Positions 8,624 through 18,098 of a stretch of DNA of 64,000 bases are shown here, in pieces. The translations under genes and the position numbers were made by a program. The stretch lies in contig OY970177.1 in the NCBI GenBank assembly GCA_963707975.1, positions 1,922,001 through 1,986,000 of the forward strand, given 5' to 3'. The notes below the pieces were generated by a model, which searched no databases, was not told where the DNA came from, and saw only the letters and a list, made by a program, of their open reading frames with translations. Every line of letters begins with the position of its first letter. The first letter of the stretch is position 1. Source of the stretch: CAVVXX01 sp963707975 (GTDB lineage: Bacteria > Pseudomonadota > Alphaproteobacteria > Micropepsales > Micropepsaceae).

Positions 8624-9732
8624 ACGCCTTTCGTGATTACATCGCCGATATCGCCGATGTCATCGAGGATGCGCGCAACGGCCGCATGTTCATTCTGGTC
8701 GACGCCGAGGACCGCGAAAACGAAGGCGATCTCATTATCCCTGCGCAGATGTGTACGCCGCAGGCGATCAATTTCATGGCCAAGCACGGGCGCGGGCTGA
8801 TTTGCCTGGCGCTGACGCAGGAACGCGCCGATCAGCTGAAGCTCCCCATGATGACGCCGCAGAACGGCACACGAAACCGCACCGCGTTCACGGTTTCCAT
8901 CGAGGCCAAGGAAGGTGTCTCCACCGGCATTTCGGCGCATGACCGCGCGCACACCATTGCGGTGGCGATCGACCCCACCAAGGGACCGAACGACATCGTC
9001 ACGCCGGGGCACGTGTTTCCGCTCATCGCGCGCCATGGCGGCGTGCTGGTGCGCGCAGGGCACACCGAGGCGGCCGCCGACATCGCGCGGCTGGCGGGGC
9101 TTTATCCCGCGGGCGTCGTCTGCGAAATCATGAACGACGACGGCACCATGGCGCGCATGCCCGATCTGGTTAAATTCGCGCAGCATCATGGGCTGAAGGT
9201 CGGCACCATCGCTGATCTCATCGCCTATCGCCGCAAATACGATCATCTGGTGAAGCGGAGCGCCGAAGGCGAATTCGAAAGCCGCAATGGCGGCAAATTC
9301 AGGCTGTACGTTTATGTCAACACCATCGACGGCAGCGAATATCTGGCGCTGGCGAAGGGCGATATTTCAGGGCCTGCGCCCGTGCTGGTGCGTATGCACG
9401 CGCTCAACGTGCTGTTCGATGTGCTGGCAAGCGCGAAGGCCTCCGACGACATCATGGCGCAGGCCATGAGCAAGATCGGCGAGGCTGGGCGCGGCGTGGT
9501 GGTGCTGCTGCGCATGCGCAGCCAGCCCAGCCTGAGCGATGCCGTGAGCAAGAAACCGCCGGCGCACAGCGACGAACCGCTGAAGGAATATGGCATCGGC
9601 GCGCAGATTTTGCTCGACCTAGGCATCAGGAACATGATCCTGCTTACCAACACGCCGGAGCGCCGCGTGGTGGCGCTGGAAGGTTATGGGCTGAAGATCG
9701 TGGAAACGCGGCCGCTTGGGGACAAGTCATGA
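8620..9732 (+). CDS. ribB: 3,4-dihydroxy-2-butanone 4-phosphate synthase with degenerate GTP cyclohydrolase II domain
   Basis: Residues ~1-205 are a full DHBP synthase: 'VDAEDRENEGDLIIPAQ' for metal and substrate binding, 'TGISAHDRAHT', and 'HTEAAADIARLAGLYPAG'. Residues ~206-370 align with GTP cyclohydrolase II but lack the zinc-binding cysteines of the family motif; the equivalent stretch reads 'PVLVRMHALNVLFDVLA' with no Cys. The second domain is therefore probably inactive, as in the RibBX-type proteins of other alphaproteobacteria, and a true RibA must lie elsewhere. It overlaps ribE and ribH by 4 nt each, marking a coupled operon. Confidence 0.93.
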   Translation: MNAFRDYIADIADVIEDARNGRMFILVDAEDRENEGDLIIPAQMCTPQAINFMAKHGRGLICLALTQERADQLKLPMMTPQNGTRNRTAFTVSIEAKEGVSTGISAHDRAHTIAVAIDPTKGPNDIVTPGHVFPLIARHGGVLVRAGHTEAAADIARLAGLYPAGVVCEIMNDDGTMARMPDLVKFAQHHGLKVGTIADLIAYRRKYDHLVKRSAEGEFESRNGGKFRLYVYVNTIDGSEYLALAKGDISGPAPVLVRMHALNVLFDVLASAKASDDIMAQAMSKIGEAGRGVVVLLRMRSQPSLSDAVSKKPPAHSDEPLKEYGIGAQILLDLGIRNMILLTNTPERRVVALEGYGLKIVETRPLGDKS

Positions 9733-10145
9733 CGCGCGTGCTGATCGTGGAAGCGCGGTTCTATCCGGAAATTTCGGACGCGCTTTATGACGGCGCGGCG
9801 CAGGCGCTCGATGTGGCGGGCATCAGCGGCGAGCGGCTGGAAGTACCGGGCGCGCTGGAAATTCCGGCGGCAATCAAGCTCGCCAGCGAAAGTTTCGACG
9901 GCTTCGTGGCGCTTGGCTGCGTCATTCGCGGCGAGACCTTTCATTTCGAAATCGTGGCACGGGAATCGGCGCGCGGGCTGATGGAACTGGCCACGCGCTA
10001 CGGCCTTTGCATCGGCAACGGCATCCTTACCGTGGAAGACGAAGCACAGGCAATGCGTCGCGCCGACCGCCACCAGCTCGACAAGGGCGGCGACGCGGCG
10101 CGCGCGTGCCTGGCGCTGATGGCGGTGAAGGCGCGCGCGCAATGA
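9729..10145 (+). CDS. ribH: 6,7-dimethyl-8-ribityllumazine synthase
   Basis: Joins the pyrimidinedione from RibD with the four-carbon unit from RibB to form lumazine, the substrate of RibE. At 138 residues it is a normal short lumazine synthase. Motifs: 'VPGALEIPAAIK' and the catalytic-His region 'GCVIRGETFHFEIVARES', then 'NGILTVEDEAQA'. It overlaps ribB and nusB by 4 nt. The ribD/E/B/H set gives every late step of riboflavin synthesis in one place. Confidence 0.96.
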   Translation: MTRVLIVEARFYPEISDALYDGAAQALDVAGISGERLEVPGALEIPAAIKLASESFDGFVALGCVIRGETFHFEIVARESARGLMELATRYGLCIGNGILTVEDEAQAMRRADRHQLDKGGDAARACLALMAVKARAQ

Positions 10146-10576
10146 GCGTGCAGCCCCGCAGCGCTGCGCGGCTGGCGGCCTTGCAGGCGCTTTATCAACT
10201 TGAGATGACCGAGGCTGCGCCCGACCAGGTCATTCGCGAATTCATTGAATTTCGTTTTGACCGCGACGAACCGCATGACAACGCGTTCTTCGCTGATTTG
10301 GTGCACGGCGTGCTCAAGCACCAGGTGGAAATCGACCGCGCCATCGCGAGCGCGCTTTCGGAAGGCTGGACGCTCTCGCGCATCGATTCCATCTTGCGGG
10401 CGCTGTTGCGCGCGGCGGCCTATGAATTGATCGGCCGCGCCGATGTACCGGCCAAGGTTGTGATCGACGAATATGTCGAGCTCGCGCGCGATTTCTTCGC
10501 GGGCGACGAGCCCAAATTCATCAATGCCGTGCTGGACCGGCTCGCGCACGAAAAGCGCGCGGCGGAGTTTTCGTGA
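10142..10576 (+). CDS. nusB: transcription antitermination factor NusB
   Basis: RNA-binding partner of NusE (S10) in antitermination on rRNA operons. The 144-residue all-helical product shows 'SAARLAALQALYQLEM' at the N-terminus and the family signatures 'RIDSILRALLRAAAYEL' and 'VVIDEYVELARDFFAGDEPKFINAVLD'. It overlaps ribH by 4 nt, the standard ribH-nusB linkage. A REP-like palindrome follows before thiL. Confidence 0.96.
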   Translation: MSVQPRSAARLAALQALYQLEMTEAAPDQVIREFIEFRFDRDEPHDNAFFADLVHGVLKHQVEIDRAIASALSEGWTLSRIDSILRALLRAAAYELIGRADVPAKVVIDEYVELARDFFAGDEPKFINAVLDRLAHEKRAAEFS

Positions 10577-10583
10577 TGTTGTG

Positions 10584-10643
10584 GCCTCACCCTTCGACAG
10601 GCTCAGGGTGAGGCCTCATGCTGAGCGCGTCGAAGCATGAGGT
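10584..10643. repeat. REP/BIME-like palindrome pair (copy A)
   Basis: Two adjacent hairpins: CCTCACCCTTCGACAGG..CAGGGTGAGG, then CCTCATGCTGAGCGCGTCGAAGCATGAGG, in opposite internal orientation around a TCGACAGGCTCAG-like core. The same pair recurs at 29062-29162, 31459-31530 and 47265-47335. It fills the nusB-thiL gap. Confidence 0.9.
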
Positions 10644-10646
10644 CCA

Positions 10647-11633
10647 ATGTTGAGTAACGGAACGAGATCAGGCGAGTTCGAGATCATTGCACAGTTCTTC
10701 GCGCCGCTTGCGGGCGAGGGCGCCTTCGGCTTGAAGGATGATGCGGCGGTCGTAAAGCCAAAGGCGGGTCATGAGCTGGTGGTGAAGACCGATGGCATCG
10801 TCGAAAGCGTGCATTTTTTCCGTAATGACCCGCCTGCAACGATTGCGCAAAAGGCGCTGCGGGTGAATTTGTCCGATCTTGCGGCCAAGGGTGCGGAGCC
10901 GCTGGGATATTTGCTGACGCTTGCACTACCCGCGTGGGTTGACGATGTGTGGCTGGCTGCTTTTGCCGGCGGGCTGGCTGAAGATCAGAAGCGCTTCGGC
11001 ATTTCGCTGCTGGGCGGCGACACCGACAGCACGCTGGGTCCGCTCGTTATTTCTGTCACCGCGCTTGGGCAAGTCGAGGAGGGCATGATGATCCGCCGCG
11101 CGGACGCGCGTGCAGGTGATCTGGTTTTCGTTTCCGGCTCCATCGGCGATGGGGCTGCGGGGCTAGCGGTGCTGAAGGGCGAGGGAACAAAATTAAATGC
11201 AACGGAACGCGATGCGCTTATTGCGCGCTATCGCGTACCCGAACCTCGGCCGAAGCTTGGGCAGAAACTGATTGGCCTTGCCAGCGCGGCGCTCGATGTT
11301 TCGGATGGCTTGATCGCCGATCTCGGACACGTCGCGGAAGCATCGGGCGTTCGCATTTTAATCGATGCCCCGCGCGTGCCGCTCTCGCCCGCCTGCAAGG
11401 CGCTGTGGGGAACGGCAGATGACGCCATCGCCCGCGCGGCGACGGCCGGCGACGATTACGAAATCGCCTTCACCGCGCCTGCCGCCAAGCGCGGGCAGGT
11501 TGAGGCGGCGGCCACTGCAGCGGGCGTGCCCGTCACTGAAATCGGCAAGGCCGTAGCGGGCGCAGGCATAGAGCTGCTCGATGCAAAGGGCGCTCCCATT
11601 CCGCTCAAGCGCGCGGGGTTCACCCACTTCTAG
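10647..11633 (+). CDS. thiL: thiamine-monophosphate kinase
   Basis: Phosphorylates thiamine monophosphate to the active cofactor thiamine diphosphate. The 328-residue product has the PurM/ThiL fold signatures: 'GEFEIIAQFFAPLA' at the start, 'GLKDDAAVVKP' for metal and ATP binding, 'LSDLAAKGAEPLGYLLTLALP', 'LLGGDTDST' and 'ALDVSDGLIADLGHV', plus 'TAGDDYEIAF' near the end. It follows nusB across a REP element, a common alphaproteobacterial order. The ATG at 10647 begins just beyond the repeat. Confidence 0.95.
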   Translation: MLSNGTRSGEFEIIAQFFAPLAGEGAFGLKDDAAVVKPKAGHELVVKTDGIVESVHFFRNDPPATIAQKALRVNLSDLAAKGAEPLGYLLTLALPAWVDDVWLAAFAGGLAEDQKRFGISLLGGDTDSTLGPLVISVTALGQVEEGMMIRRADARAGDLVFVSGSIGDGAAGLAVLKGEGTKLNATERDALIARYRVPEPRPKLGQKLIGLASAALDVSDGLIADLGHVAEASGVRILIDAPRVPLSPACKALWGTADDAIARAATAGDDYEIAFTAPAAKRGQVEAAATAAGVPVTEIGKAVAGAGIELLDAKGAPIPLKRAGFTHF

Positions 11634-11761
11634 AGCCCGTTTGCCGCATATTGTCGTGTTGCCTCTTTTGCCCCCTTTTGGCATGGTCCGCGCGCTTTTC
11701 GGGCGGGAAGGGGTTCCGCCCATGCGTGACCTTCCTCCCCGCACAGTCTTAGGACCACACC

Positions 11762-13903
11762 ATGAGCCTTGAGCTTTCCCTTGTTCTCGCCTGCGGCGTG
11801 ATCGCCATTCTCTATGGCGGCTGGATGGCCGCCGCCGTGCTGCGCAAAAGCGCCGGCTCGCCGGAGATGCAGCGCATTGCCGCCGCCATCCAGGAAGGCG
11901 CGCGCGCCTATCTCAACCGGCAATACACCACGGTCGCCATGGTGGGCGCGGTGGTGTTCGTGGTGGCGTTTTTCGTGCTGGGCTGGCAGGTGGCGGTGGG
12001 CTACCTGATCGGGGCCACGCTGTCGGGTGCGGCCGGTTATATCGGCATGAACGTGTCGGTGCGCGCCAATGTGCGCACGGCGGAGGCCGCGCGCAGCGGC
12101 TTGGCGCAAGGCCTGGCCATCGCCTTCCGCTCGGGCGCGGTGACGGGGTTGCTGGTGGTGGGCCTGGGGCTGATTGCGGTGGCCGGGTATTACGCTTTCC
12201 TCACCCAGGGCCTTGGCCTTTCCATCGATGATCCCACGCAAAGCCGCATCATCGTGGACTCACTTGTCGGGTTAGGTTTCGGCGCCTCGCTGATTTCGAT
12301 TTTCGCCCGTCTCGGCGGCGGCATCTTCACCAAGGGCGCCGACGTGGGCGGCGACATGGTAGGCAAAGTGGAAGCGGGCATTCCGGAAGACGATCCGCGC
12401 AACCCCGCGACCATCGCAGACAATGTCGGCGACAATGTCGGCGATTGCGCCGGCATGGCGGCCGATTTGTTCGAGACCTTCGCGGTGACCAAGGTAGCCA
12501 CCATGGTTCTGGCGGCGATCTTTTTCGTGGGCGCGGTGCGGATGCAATTGATGCTTTATCCACTGACCATTGCGGCGCTTTGCATCATCACATCCATCAT
12601 CGGCACATTCTTTGTGCGGCTTGGTAAAAGCAACAACATCATGGGCGCGCTGTATAAGGGCGTCGTCGTCACCGGCGTGCTTTCGTTAGCGGGATTGTGG
12701 CCGCTGACCGACTGGATGGTCGGCATGAACACTACGCTTACCACATCCGCCGGTCTCTCCTTCACGGGCATGAACCTGTTCTTTTGCGGGGTGGTCGGGC
12801 TTGGCGTCACCGGCCTCATTATCTGGATAACCGAATACTATACCGGCACCAATCACCACCCGGTGCAATTGATCGCCAAGGCGTCGCAAACCGGCGCTGG
12901 CACCACTGTCATCCAGGGCTTGGCCGTATCGATGGAAGCGACGGCAGGTCCCGCGCTGGTGATTTGCGTCGGCATTGTCAGCGCCAATCTGCTGGCGGGG
13001 CTGTTCGGCATTGCGGTCGCGGTTTCGACCATGCTGTCGCTGGCGGGCATGATCGTAGCGCTCGATGCTTTCGGGCCGGTGACGGACAACGCGGGCGGCA
13101 TCGCCGAAATGGCGGGGCTCAAGGGCGACGTGCGCAAGATCACCGACGCGCTCGACGCCGTGGGCAACACCACCAAGGCGGTGACCAAGGGCTACGCCAT
13201 TGGCTCGGCGGGCCTGGGGGCGCTCGTGCTATTTGCAGCGTATACGGAGGATTTGAAATATTTCATCGCCCATGGCGATACCTATAGTTATTTCAAGGGC
13301 CTTGCCGAGCCGGCGTTCAGCCTCGCCGATCCGTGGGTGGTGGTGGGCCTCTTCGTCGGCGGCCTGTTGCCTTATCTCTTTGGCGGCATCGCCATGACGG
13401 CGGTGGGCCGTGCCGCCAGCGCCGTGGTGGAGGAAGTGCGCCGCCAGTTCCGCGAAATGCCCGGCATCATGAAAGGCACGCAGAAGCCCGATTACGGCCG
13501 CGCGGTCGACATGCTCACGCGCGCCGCCATCCGCGAGATGATTTTGCCGTCGCTGTTGCCCATTCTTTCGCCCATCGTGCTGTTTCTTGTCGTTCGCTGG
13601 ATCGCGGGGCCGACATCCGCCTTCTCGGCGCTGGGCGCGATGCTCTTGGGCGTCATCGTCACCGGCCTGTTCGTGGCGATTTCCATGACTTCGGGCGGCG
13701 GCGCCTGGGACAACGCCAAGAAATTCATCGAGGACGGCCATTACGGCGGCAAGGGATCTGAGGCGCACAAGGCGGCCGTCACCGGCGACACGGTTGGCGA
13801 TCCCTACAAGGATACGGCGGGGCCTGCGGTGAATCCGATGATCAAGATCACCAACATCGTGGCGCTGTTATTGCTGGCTACGCTCGCGCACGGGCATATC
13901 TGA
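11762..13903 (+). CDS. hppA: membrane-bound proton-translocating pyrophosphatase, K+-independent type
   Basis: Couples pyrophosphate hydrolysis to proton pumping across the inner membrane. At 713 residues with about 16 membrane segments it has the family size. Substrate-site motifs include 'ADVGGDMVGKVEAGIPEDDP', 'DNVGDNVGDCAGMAADLFE' and 'DTVGDPYKDTAGPAVNPMI'. The cation-selectivity segment reads 'GNTTKAVTKGYAIGSA'. Lys at the position that is Ala in K+-dependent enzymes marks the K+-independent proton-pumping class (family knowledge). It is preceded by 128 bp of gene-free sequence and followed by convergent bamE. Confidence 0.96.
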   Translation: MSLELSLVLACGVIAILYGGWMAAAVLRKSAGSPEMQRIAAAIQEGARAYLNRQYTTVAMVGAVVFVVAFFVLGWQVAVGYLIGATLSGAAGYIGMNVSVRANVRTAEAARSGLAQGLAIAFRSGAVTGLLVVGLGLIAVAGYYAFLTQGLGLSIDDPTQSRIIVDSLVGLGFGASLISIFARLGGGIFTKGADVGGDMVGKVEAGIPEDDPRNPATIADNVGDNVGDCAGMAADLFETFAVTKVATMVLAAIFFVGAVRMQLMLYPLTIAALCIITSIIGTFFVRLGKSNNIMGALYKGVVVTGVLSLAGLWPLTDWMVGMNTTLTTSAGLSFTGMNLFFCGVVGLGVTGLIIWITEYYTGTNHHPVQLIAKASQTGAGTTVIQGLAVSMEATAGPALVICVGIVSANLLAGLFGIAVAVSTMLSLAGMIVALDAFGPVTDNAGGIAEMAGLKGDVRKITDALDAVGNTTKAVTKGYAIGSAGLGALVLFAAYTEDLKYFIAHGDTYSYFKGLAEPAFSLADPWVVVGLFVGGLLPYLFGGIAMTAVGRAASAVVEEVRRQFREMPGIMKGTQKPDYGRAVDMLTRAAIREMILPSLLPILSPIVLFLVVRWIAGPTSAFSALGAMLLGVIVTGLFVAISMTSGGGAWDNAKKFIEDGHYGGKGSEAHKAAVTGDTVGDPYKDTAGPAVNPMIKITNIVALLLLATLAHGHI

Positions 13904-13918
13904 GTAAGCCAGAAAGTC

Positions 13919-14380
13919 TTAAGGCCCGCCCTGATCGCCGCCCTTCTTCTCTTCGGGCAATGCTGCGCCAGGCACGGCGTTGAACAATTGCTGGATGATG
14001 GTGAGCTCGCGGCCCTTGGTCGGCGTCTCGCGCGTGGCGAAGGCGACGATGCGCCCGTCCTTCAGGCTGTAATGGCGCACGTCGGCCACCTGGCCCTGCT
14101 TGTCGAATTCGATGGCCAGAACGTCGCGCGACTGCACCACGGGCTCGAAGAACGCGAGCTGCTCTTCCCGGCTCGAGATGTAATACCAGACGTCGTTGCT
14201 GAACGTGGCGCTGGTGGACGGATTGCCGAGACGGTCCGAGACCGAAGTCTTGGTGTCCTTGCCGACCGTGATGCTCTGCACCACCTGGGGATCGGGAAGA
14301 TAGCCGCGCTGGTTCACGACAGGCGTGCAGGCGGCAATGAAAAGCAGCGCGGCTCCAAGCAGGAAGGGACGGACCATCAT
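13919..14380 (-). CDS. bamE: outer membrane protein assembly factor BamE (SmpA/OmlA family)
   Basis: A small lipoprotein of the BAM complex. From ATG 14380, with an AGGAG site upstream, the product is 153 residues. A signal peptide leads to a lipobox at 'LLFIAACTP' (Cys about residue 18). The SmpA/OmlA domain follows with 'GKDTKTSVSDRLGNPSTSATFSNDVWYYIS'-type features, seen in two adjacent stretches. Longer upstream in-frame starts would remove the signal peptide. It is divergent from the bc1 chaperone gene and convergent with hppA. Confidence 0.92.
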   Translation of the reverse strand: MMVRPFLLGAALLFIAACTPVVNQRGYLPDPQVVQSITVGKDTKTSVSDRLGNPSTSATFSNDVWYYISSREEQLAFFEPVVQSRDVLAIEFDKQGQVADVRHYSLKDGRIVAFATRETPTKGRELTIIQQLFNAVPGAALPEEKKGGDQGGP

Positions 14381-14460
14381 TTTACTCCTAGCACCGTTCG
14401 CGTTGCCCCCGTCCGGATGTGCTAGCTTCGCCGGCGAAACCTTGCAAGCCCGGAGACCGG

Positions 14461-14988
14461 ATGCTCGGCCTTTTCCGCCGCGACACGCCCGCGCGCCGGG
14501 CAGCCAACGCGCTGCACGAGGCCATCTCGGGGCGGGCAAGGGCGCCAATTTTTCACACGCGGTTTCATGTTCCGGACAGCATCGATGGTCGATTCGACCT
14601 GTTTACCTTGCACGCATTTCTGGTGCTGGAGGCGCTGAAACGCGAGGGTACCGAGGGCGCTGCCACCGGCGAAGAGCTCGCCAACGCCATCTTTGCGGGC
14701 TTCGAGGCGGCGCTGCGCGAACTGGGCGTCGGCGATATCGGGCTTGCGCGGCGCATCAAGGCGATGGCGAACGCGTTTTACGGGCGGCTGGCCGCCTATG
14801 AGGCTGCTGACACGGAAGGCAAATTGGCTGAGGCGCTGGTTCGCAATCTTTACCGGGGCGAAGGGGCGAGAGGTGATGAAGCTCGCGCGCTGGCGCATTA
14901 TATATTCGAGGCACGGGCGCGATTGCGCGGCCAGGATGTGAGCCAGGGTTACGCCGATTTCGGCCCGCTGCCGCAGGAAATGAACTAA
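14461..14988 (+). CDS. ubiquinol-cytochrome c chaperone family protein (CBP3-like)
   Basis: Related to mitochondrial CBP3, which assists assembly of the cytochrome bc1 complex. The 175-residue protein shows 'LFTLHAFLVLEALKREG', 'ELANAIFAGFEAALRELGVGD' and 'IKAMANAFYGRLAAYEAA', the usual signatures. It is the standard neighbour of bamE (divergent) and of DUF177-rpmF-plsX downstream. Start ATG 14461 (MLGLFRRDTPAR) matches the family. Confidence 0.9.
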   Translation: MLGLFRRDTPARRAANALHEAISGRARAPIFHTRFHVPDSIDGRFDLFTLHAFLVLEALKREGTEGAATGEELANAIFAGFEAALRELGVGDIGLARRIKAMANAFYGRLAAYEAADTEGKLAEALVRNLYRGEGARGDEARALAHYIFEARARLRGQDVSQGYADFGPLPQEMN

Positions 14989-14998
14989 ACGAATTGAT

Positions 14999-15547
14999 AT
15001 GCCGGAAAAGATTGCGCCTTTCGTTGTGAAGTTCGATCTCGCGCGCCTTGCGGACGAGGGGCGCGAAATCTCGCTCGCGCCCACGGCGGAACAATGTGCG
15101 GAACTCGCCCGCTGGGCGGGAGTTACGAGTTTCGATTCGCTCGCGGCCAAAGTGCGGCTGAAAAAACTTGGCGGCGGATATTTCGGTTACGAGGCGGAGT
15201 TCGCGACCGATGTGGTGCAGGCCTGCGTGGTGACGCTGGAACCCGTGCGCGCGCGCATCGCGCGCGAAGTGCGCCGCGGTTTCCATGTGGTGGAAGGCGC
15301 TCGGCATGCGCCTGCCCAAAAGTGCGAGATCATCGTGCCCAGCACGACGGTGATGGAAAGCGAAGACGAGCCCGAAGAGATTCGACAGCGCGTTACGATC
15401 TGGCCGGCCCCCGTGCTGGAAGAATTTGCGCTCGCCATCGATCCCTATCCGCGCAGCCCGGGCGTGGTGTTCGAGCTGCCCGCCGACGCGCAAGCCCAGG
15501 CCGAAAACCCGTTCGCCGTGCTCAAGAGGCTGAAAAGCAAGAGCTAG
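14999..15547 (+). CDS. DUF177 (YceD-family) protein
   Basis: A member of the DUF177/YceD family, encoded next to rpmF across bacteria and linked to 23S rRNA and large-subunit biogenesis (family knowledge). The 182-residue product has the family pattern 'FATDVVQACVVTLEPVRARI', with a central Cys and a charged, acidic middle, and ends 'ENPFAVLKRLKSKS'. It lies 10 nt after the chaperone gene and 158 nt before rpmF. Confidence 0.88.
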   Translation: MPEKIAPFVVKFDLARLADEGREISLAPTAEQCAELARWAGVTSFDSLAAKVRLKKLGGGYFGYEAEFATDVVQACVVTLEPVRARIAREVRRGFHVVEGARHAPAQKCEIIVPSTTVMESEDEPEEIRQRVTIWPAPVLEEFALAIDPYPRSPGVVFELPADAQAQAENPFAVLKRLKSKS

Positions 15548-15705
15548 TTAAGGCGGCCAGACCCATCCTCTTGCATCGCAACACGGTTTCGGGTTCACTC
15601 GCGCTCTGTTTCGCCTGGGCTGGCCCTGAGAAGGGTGGCGCAGGCGTTTTTATTTCCGTTTGACGCACTTACGACGGGCCGGCATGGCCCCAGGAGCCTT
15701 TCGTC

Positions 15706-15888
15706 ATGGCGGTCCCAAAGCGAAAAACCTCGCCGTCGCGGCGCAACATGCGCCGCTCGCACCACAGCGCTGGCGCCGACGGCCACATGTCGAATGCCCG
15801 AATTGCGGCGAGCTCAAGCGTCCGCACCATGTGTGCGGCTCCTGCGGCCAATATGATGGCCGCGAAGTCGTGAAGGCCGAAGAGCTGA
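15706..15888 (+). pseudogene. rpmF: 50S ribosomal protein L32, two single-base insertions as given
   Basis: L32 of the large ribosomal subunit. The N-terminus 'MAVPKRKTSPSRRNMRRSHH' from ATG 15706 is diagnostic. Removing extra bases near 15764 and 15785 restores ALAPTAHVECPNCGELKRPH and 'HVCGSCGQYDGREVVKAEE', with the zinc-ribbon cysteines. The exact end is uncertain: it lies near 15888 if a further indel is present, or at TGA 15942-15944. L32 should not be lost, so sequence error is the likely cause. Confidence 0.9.
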
Positions 15889-15918
15889 CGGGAAAGGCCC
15901 GCGCACTCTGGCGGGGCG

Positions 15919-17013
15919 GTGAGACCGATTGTTGCGCGAACTGACGTCTCGATTGATGCGATGGGCGGCGATGCCGGCCCCGGCGTTGTCGTGGCCGCGT
16001 TCGGCAATCGCGCGCGTGCGTCATCCCAGACGTGCGCTTCATTCTGCATGGCGACGAGGCGGTGCTGAGGCCTTTGCTCAGGCGCAAGCGCAAGCTCGCC
16101 AAGCGCGCCGAAATCCGCCACGCGCCCGACGTGGTCAGCATGGAGGAAAAGCCGAGCCATGTGCTTCGCCGCGGGCGCAATTCCAGCATGTGGCACGCGA
16201 TCGAATCGGTGAAGACGGGGAGGCCGAAGTCGTGGTCTCGGCCGGCAACACCGGCGCGCTGATGGCGATGGCGATGTCCAGCTTGCGCATCATCGAAGGC
16301 ATGTCCCGCCCGGCCATTGCCGCCATCTGGCCAACCATGCGCGGGCAGAGCGTGGTCCTGGATGTCGGCGCCAATGTCGGGTTGCGACGCGGAGCAACTG
16401 GTCGATTTCGCGGTGATGGGCGAGGCGTTCGCGCGCGCCATTCTCGGCCTCGAGAGGCCGACGTCGGGACTGCTCAATGTCGGCGAGGAGGAAGTCAAAG
16501 GCAATCGAGCCGGTGAAGGGGCGGCGCAGATCCTGCGCGCCTCGCAACTGCCGATCGAATTTCGCGGCTTTGTCGAAGGCGACGATATCGCCAACGGCAC
16601 GGTGGACGTGGTGGTGACCGACGGCTTCACCGGCAATGTCGCGCTCAAGACCGCGGAAGGCACCGCCAAGCTGGTGGGCTATTTCCTGCGCAGTGCGCTC
16701 ACGCGTTCTATCTTCGGCCGCGTTGGGCGCGCTGCTGGCCAGCGGGGCGCTGCGCACGTTGCGCCGCAAGCTGGATCCGCGCGCCGCGAATGGCGGCATA
16801 TTCCTGGGCCTCAACGGCGTGGTGGTCAAAAGCCACGGCGGCACCGATGCGCTGGGTTTCGCCAGCGCCATCGACATGGCCATCGACATGGGCCAAGCGG
16901 ACGTGATCGCGCGGATCTCCGCCGACCGCGCCGGAATAGTACGGCAGCCCGCCGAGACCGCATCCTCCAACGGTTCTGCCGCCGGCGGGCAGGCAAAGGC
17001 GGCCGCTTCGTGA
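15919..17013 (+). pseudogene. plsX: phosphate acyltransferase PlsX, about six single-base insertions as given
   Basis: Makes acyl-phosphate from acyl-ACP for phospholipid synthesis. The corrected reading starts at GTG 15919 and runs through 'DVSIDAMGGDAGPGVVVA', 'HPDVRFILHGDEAVL', 'GRNSSMWHAIESVKT', 'AEVVVSAGNTGALMAMA', 'VLDVGANVG', 'LLNVGEEEVKGN', 'VVVTDGFTGNVALKT' and 'GALRTLRRKLDPRAANGG' to TGA 17011-17013. Extra bases lie near 16000, 16028, 16218-16220 (two), 16382 and 16722. Every lesion is an insertion and all domains are conserved, so this is likely an intact gene in poor sequence. Confidence 0.9.
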
Positions 17014-17993
17014 GCTCACGCGTTCCGTGTGCTCGGCTGCGGCGCGTATTTGCCTGCGAAAATCGTCACCAATGACGATCTCGCCAAGATGGTGGACACC
17101 AGCGACGAGTGGATCAGCGAGCGCACCGGCATCAAGCGCCGCCACATGGCTGCCAAGGGCGAGAAGACGTCCGATCTTGCCTTCGCCGCCGCGAGCGACG
17201 CGATAAAGACCTGCCGGCATCGAGCGCCAAGGACATCGATCTTATCGTCGTGGCGACAACCACGCCCGACGAAACCTTCCCTTCCGTCGCCACCAAATTG
17301 CAGGCGCAAGCTTGGCATGGTGCGCGGCGCTGCCTTCGACATCCAGGCGGTGTGCTCGGGCTTCATCTATGGCTTGTCCATGGCCGACAATTTCATCCGC
17401 GCGGGCGAGGCCAAGACCGTGCTCCTCGATCGGCGCCGAAACCATGACGCGGCTGATCGACTGGACCGATCGCGCCACCTGCGTGCTGTTCGGCGACGGG
17501 GCGGGCGCGATCGTGCTGCAAGCCGCGCCCGGCGAAGGCGACAATCTCCGACCGCGGCATCCTCAACGTCAAAATTTTCTCCGACGGGCGGCTGAACGAC
17601 CTGCTCTATGTCGATGGCGGGCCCTCCTCCACCGGCACCACCGGGCAGCTGCGCATGCACGGCCAGCGAAGTCTTCAAGCACGCCGTCACCAATATCGCC
17701 GCGGCCGTCGACGGCCTCGATGGCGGCTGCAGGGCTCAAGACCGCCGATATCGACTGGTTCGTGCCCCATCAGGCCAATCAGCGCATTCTCGACGGCACG
17801 GCGAAGAAGCTTGGCATCGCGCCGGGCAAAGTGGTTTCCACAGTCGCCGAGCATGGCAACACTTCAGCGGCTTCGGTGCCGCTGGCGCTTGTCACCGCGG
17901 TCAAGGACGGCCGCATCAAAAAGGGCGATCTGGTGCTGCTGGAAGCCATGGGGGCGGGGCTTCACCTGGGGTGCTGCCCTGATCCGCTGGTAA
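17010..17993 (+). pseudogene. fabH: 3-oxoacyl-ACP synthase III FabH, about nine single-base insertions as given
   Basis: Initiates fatty-acid synthesis by condensing acetyl-CoA with malonyl-ACP. The corrected reading begins at GTG 17010, overlapping plsX. It holds 'GCGAYLPAKIVTNDDLAKMV', the catalytic Cys in 'FDIQAVCSGFIYGL', His in 'WFVPHQANQRILDG' and Asn in 'EHGNTSAASVPLAL', and ends 'GAGFTWGAALIRW' at TAA 17991-17993. Extra bases lie near 17025, 17213, 17229, 17308, 17428, 17546, 17664, 17716 and 17960. The full catalytic triad survives, arguing for error rather than decay. Confidence 0.9.
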
Positions 17994-18098
17994 CCTAAGG
18001 CGTGAATATAAGACTTGTCCCCAAGCCTTTGATGTTGACGGCGAAATCTGGTGCGCCTACGGTTTACCACAGCGTAGAGTCGTGCCACGGAGGGTGCC

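Noticed and set aside
8152..9732. A 526-residue reading that extends ribB upstream through ribE
   Set aside because: The upstream ~156 residues are an off-frame shadow of ribE; ribB starts at ATG 8620, overlapping the ribE stop.
13229..13768. Reverse-strand 179-codon frame inside hppA (and similar long antisense frames elsewhere)
   Set aside because: His/Arg/Ala-rich composition typical of antisense shadows in GC-rich genes; hppA is certain on the forward strand.
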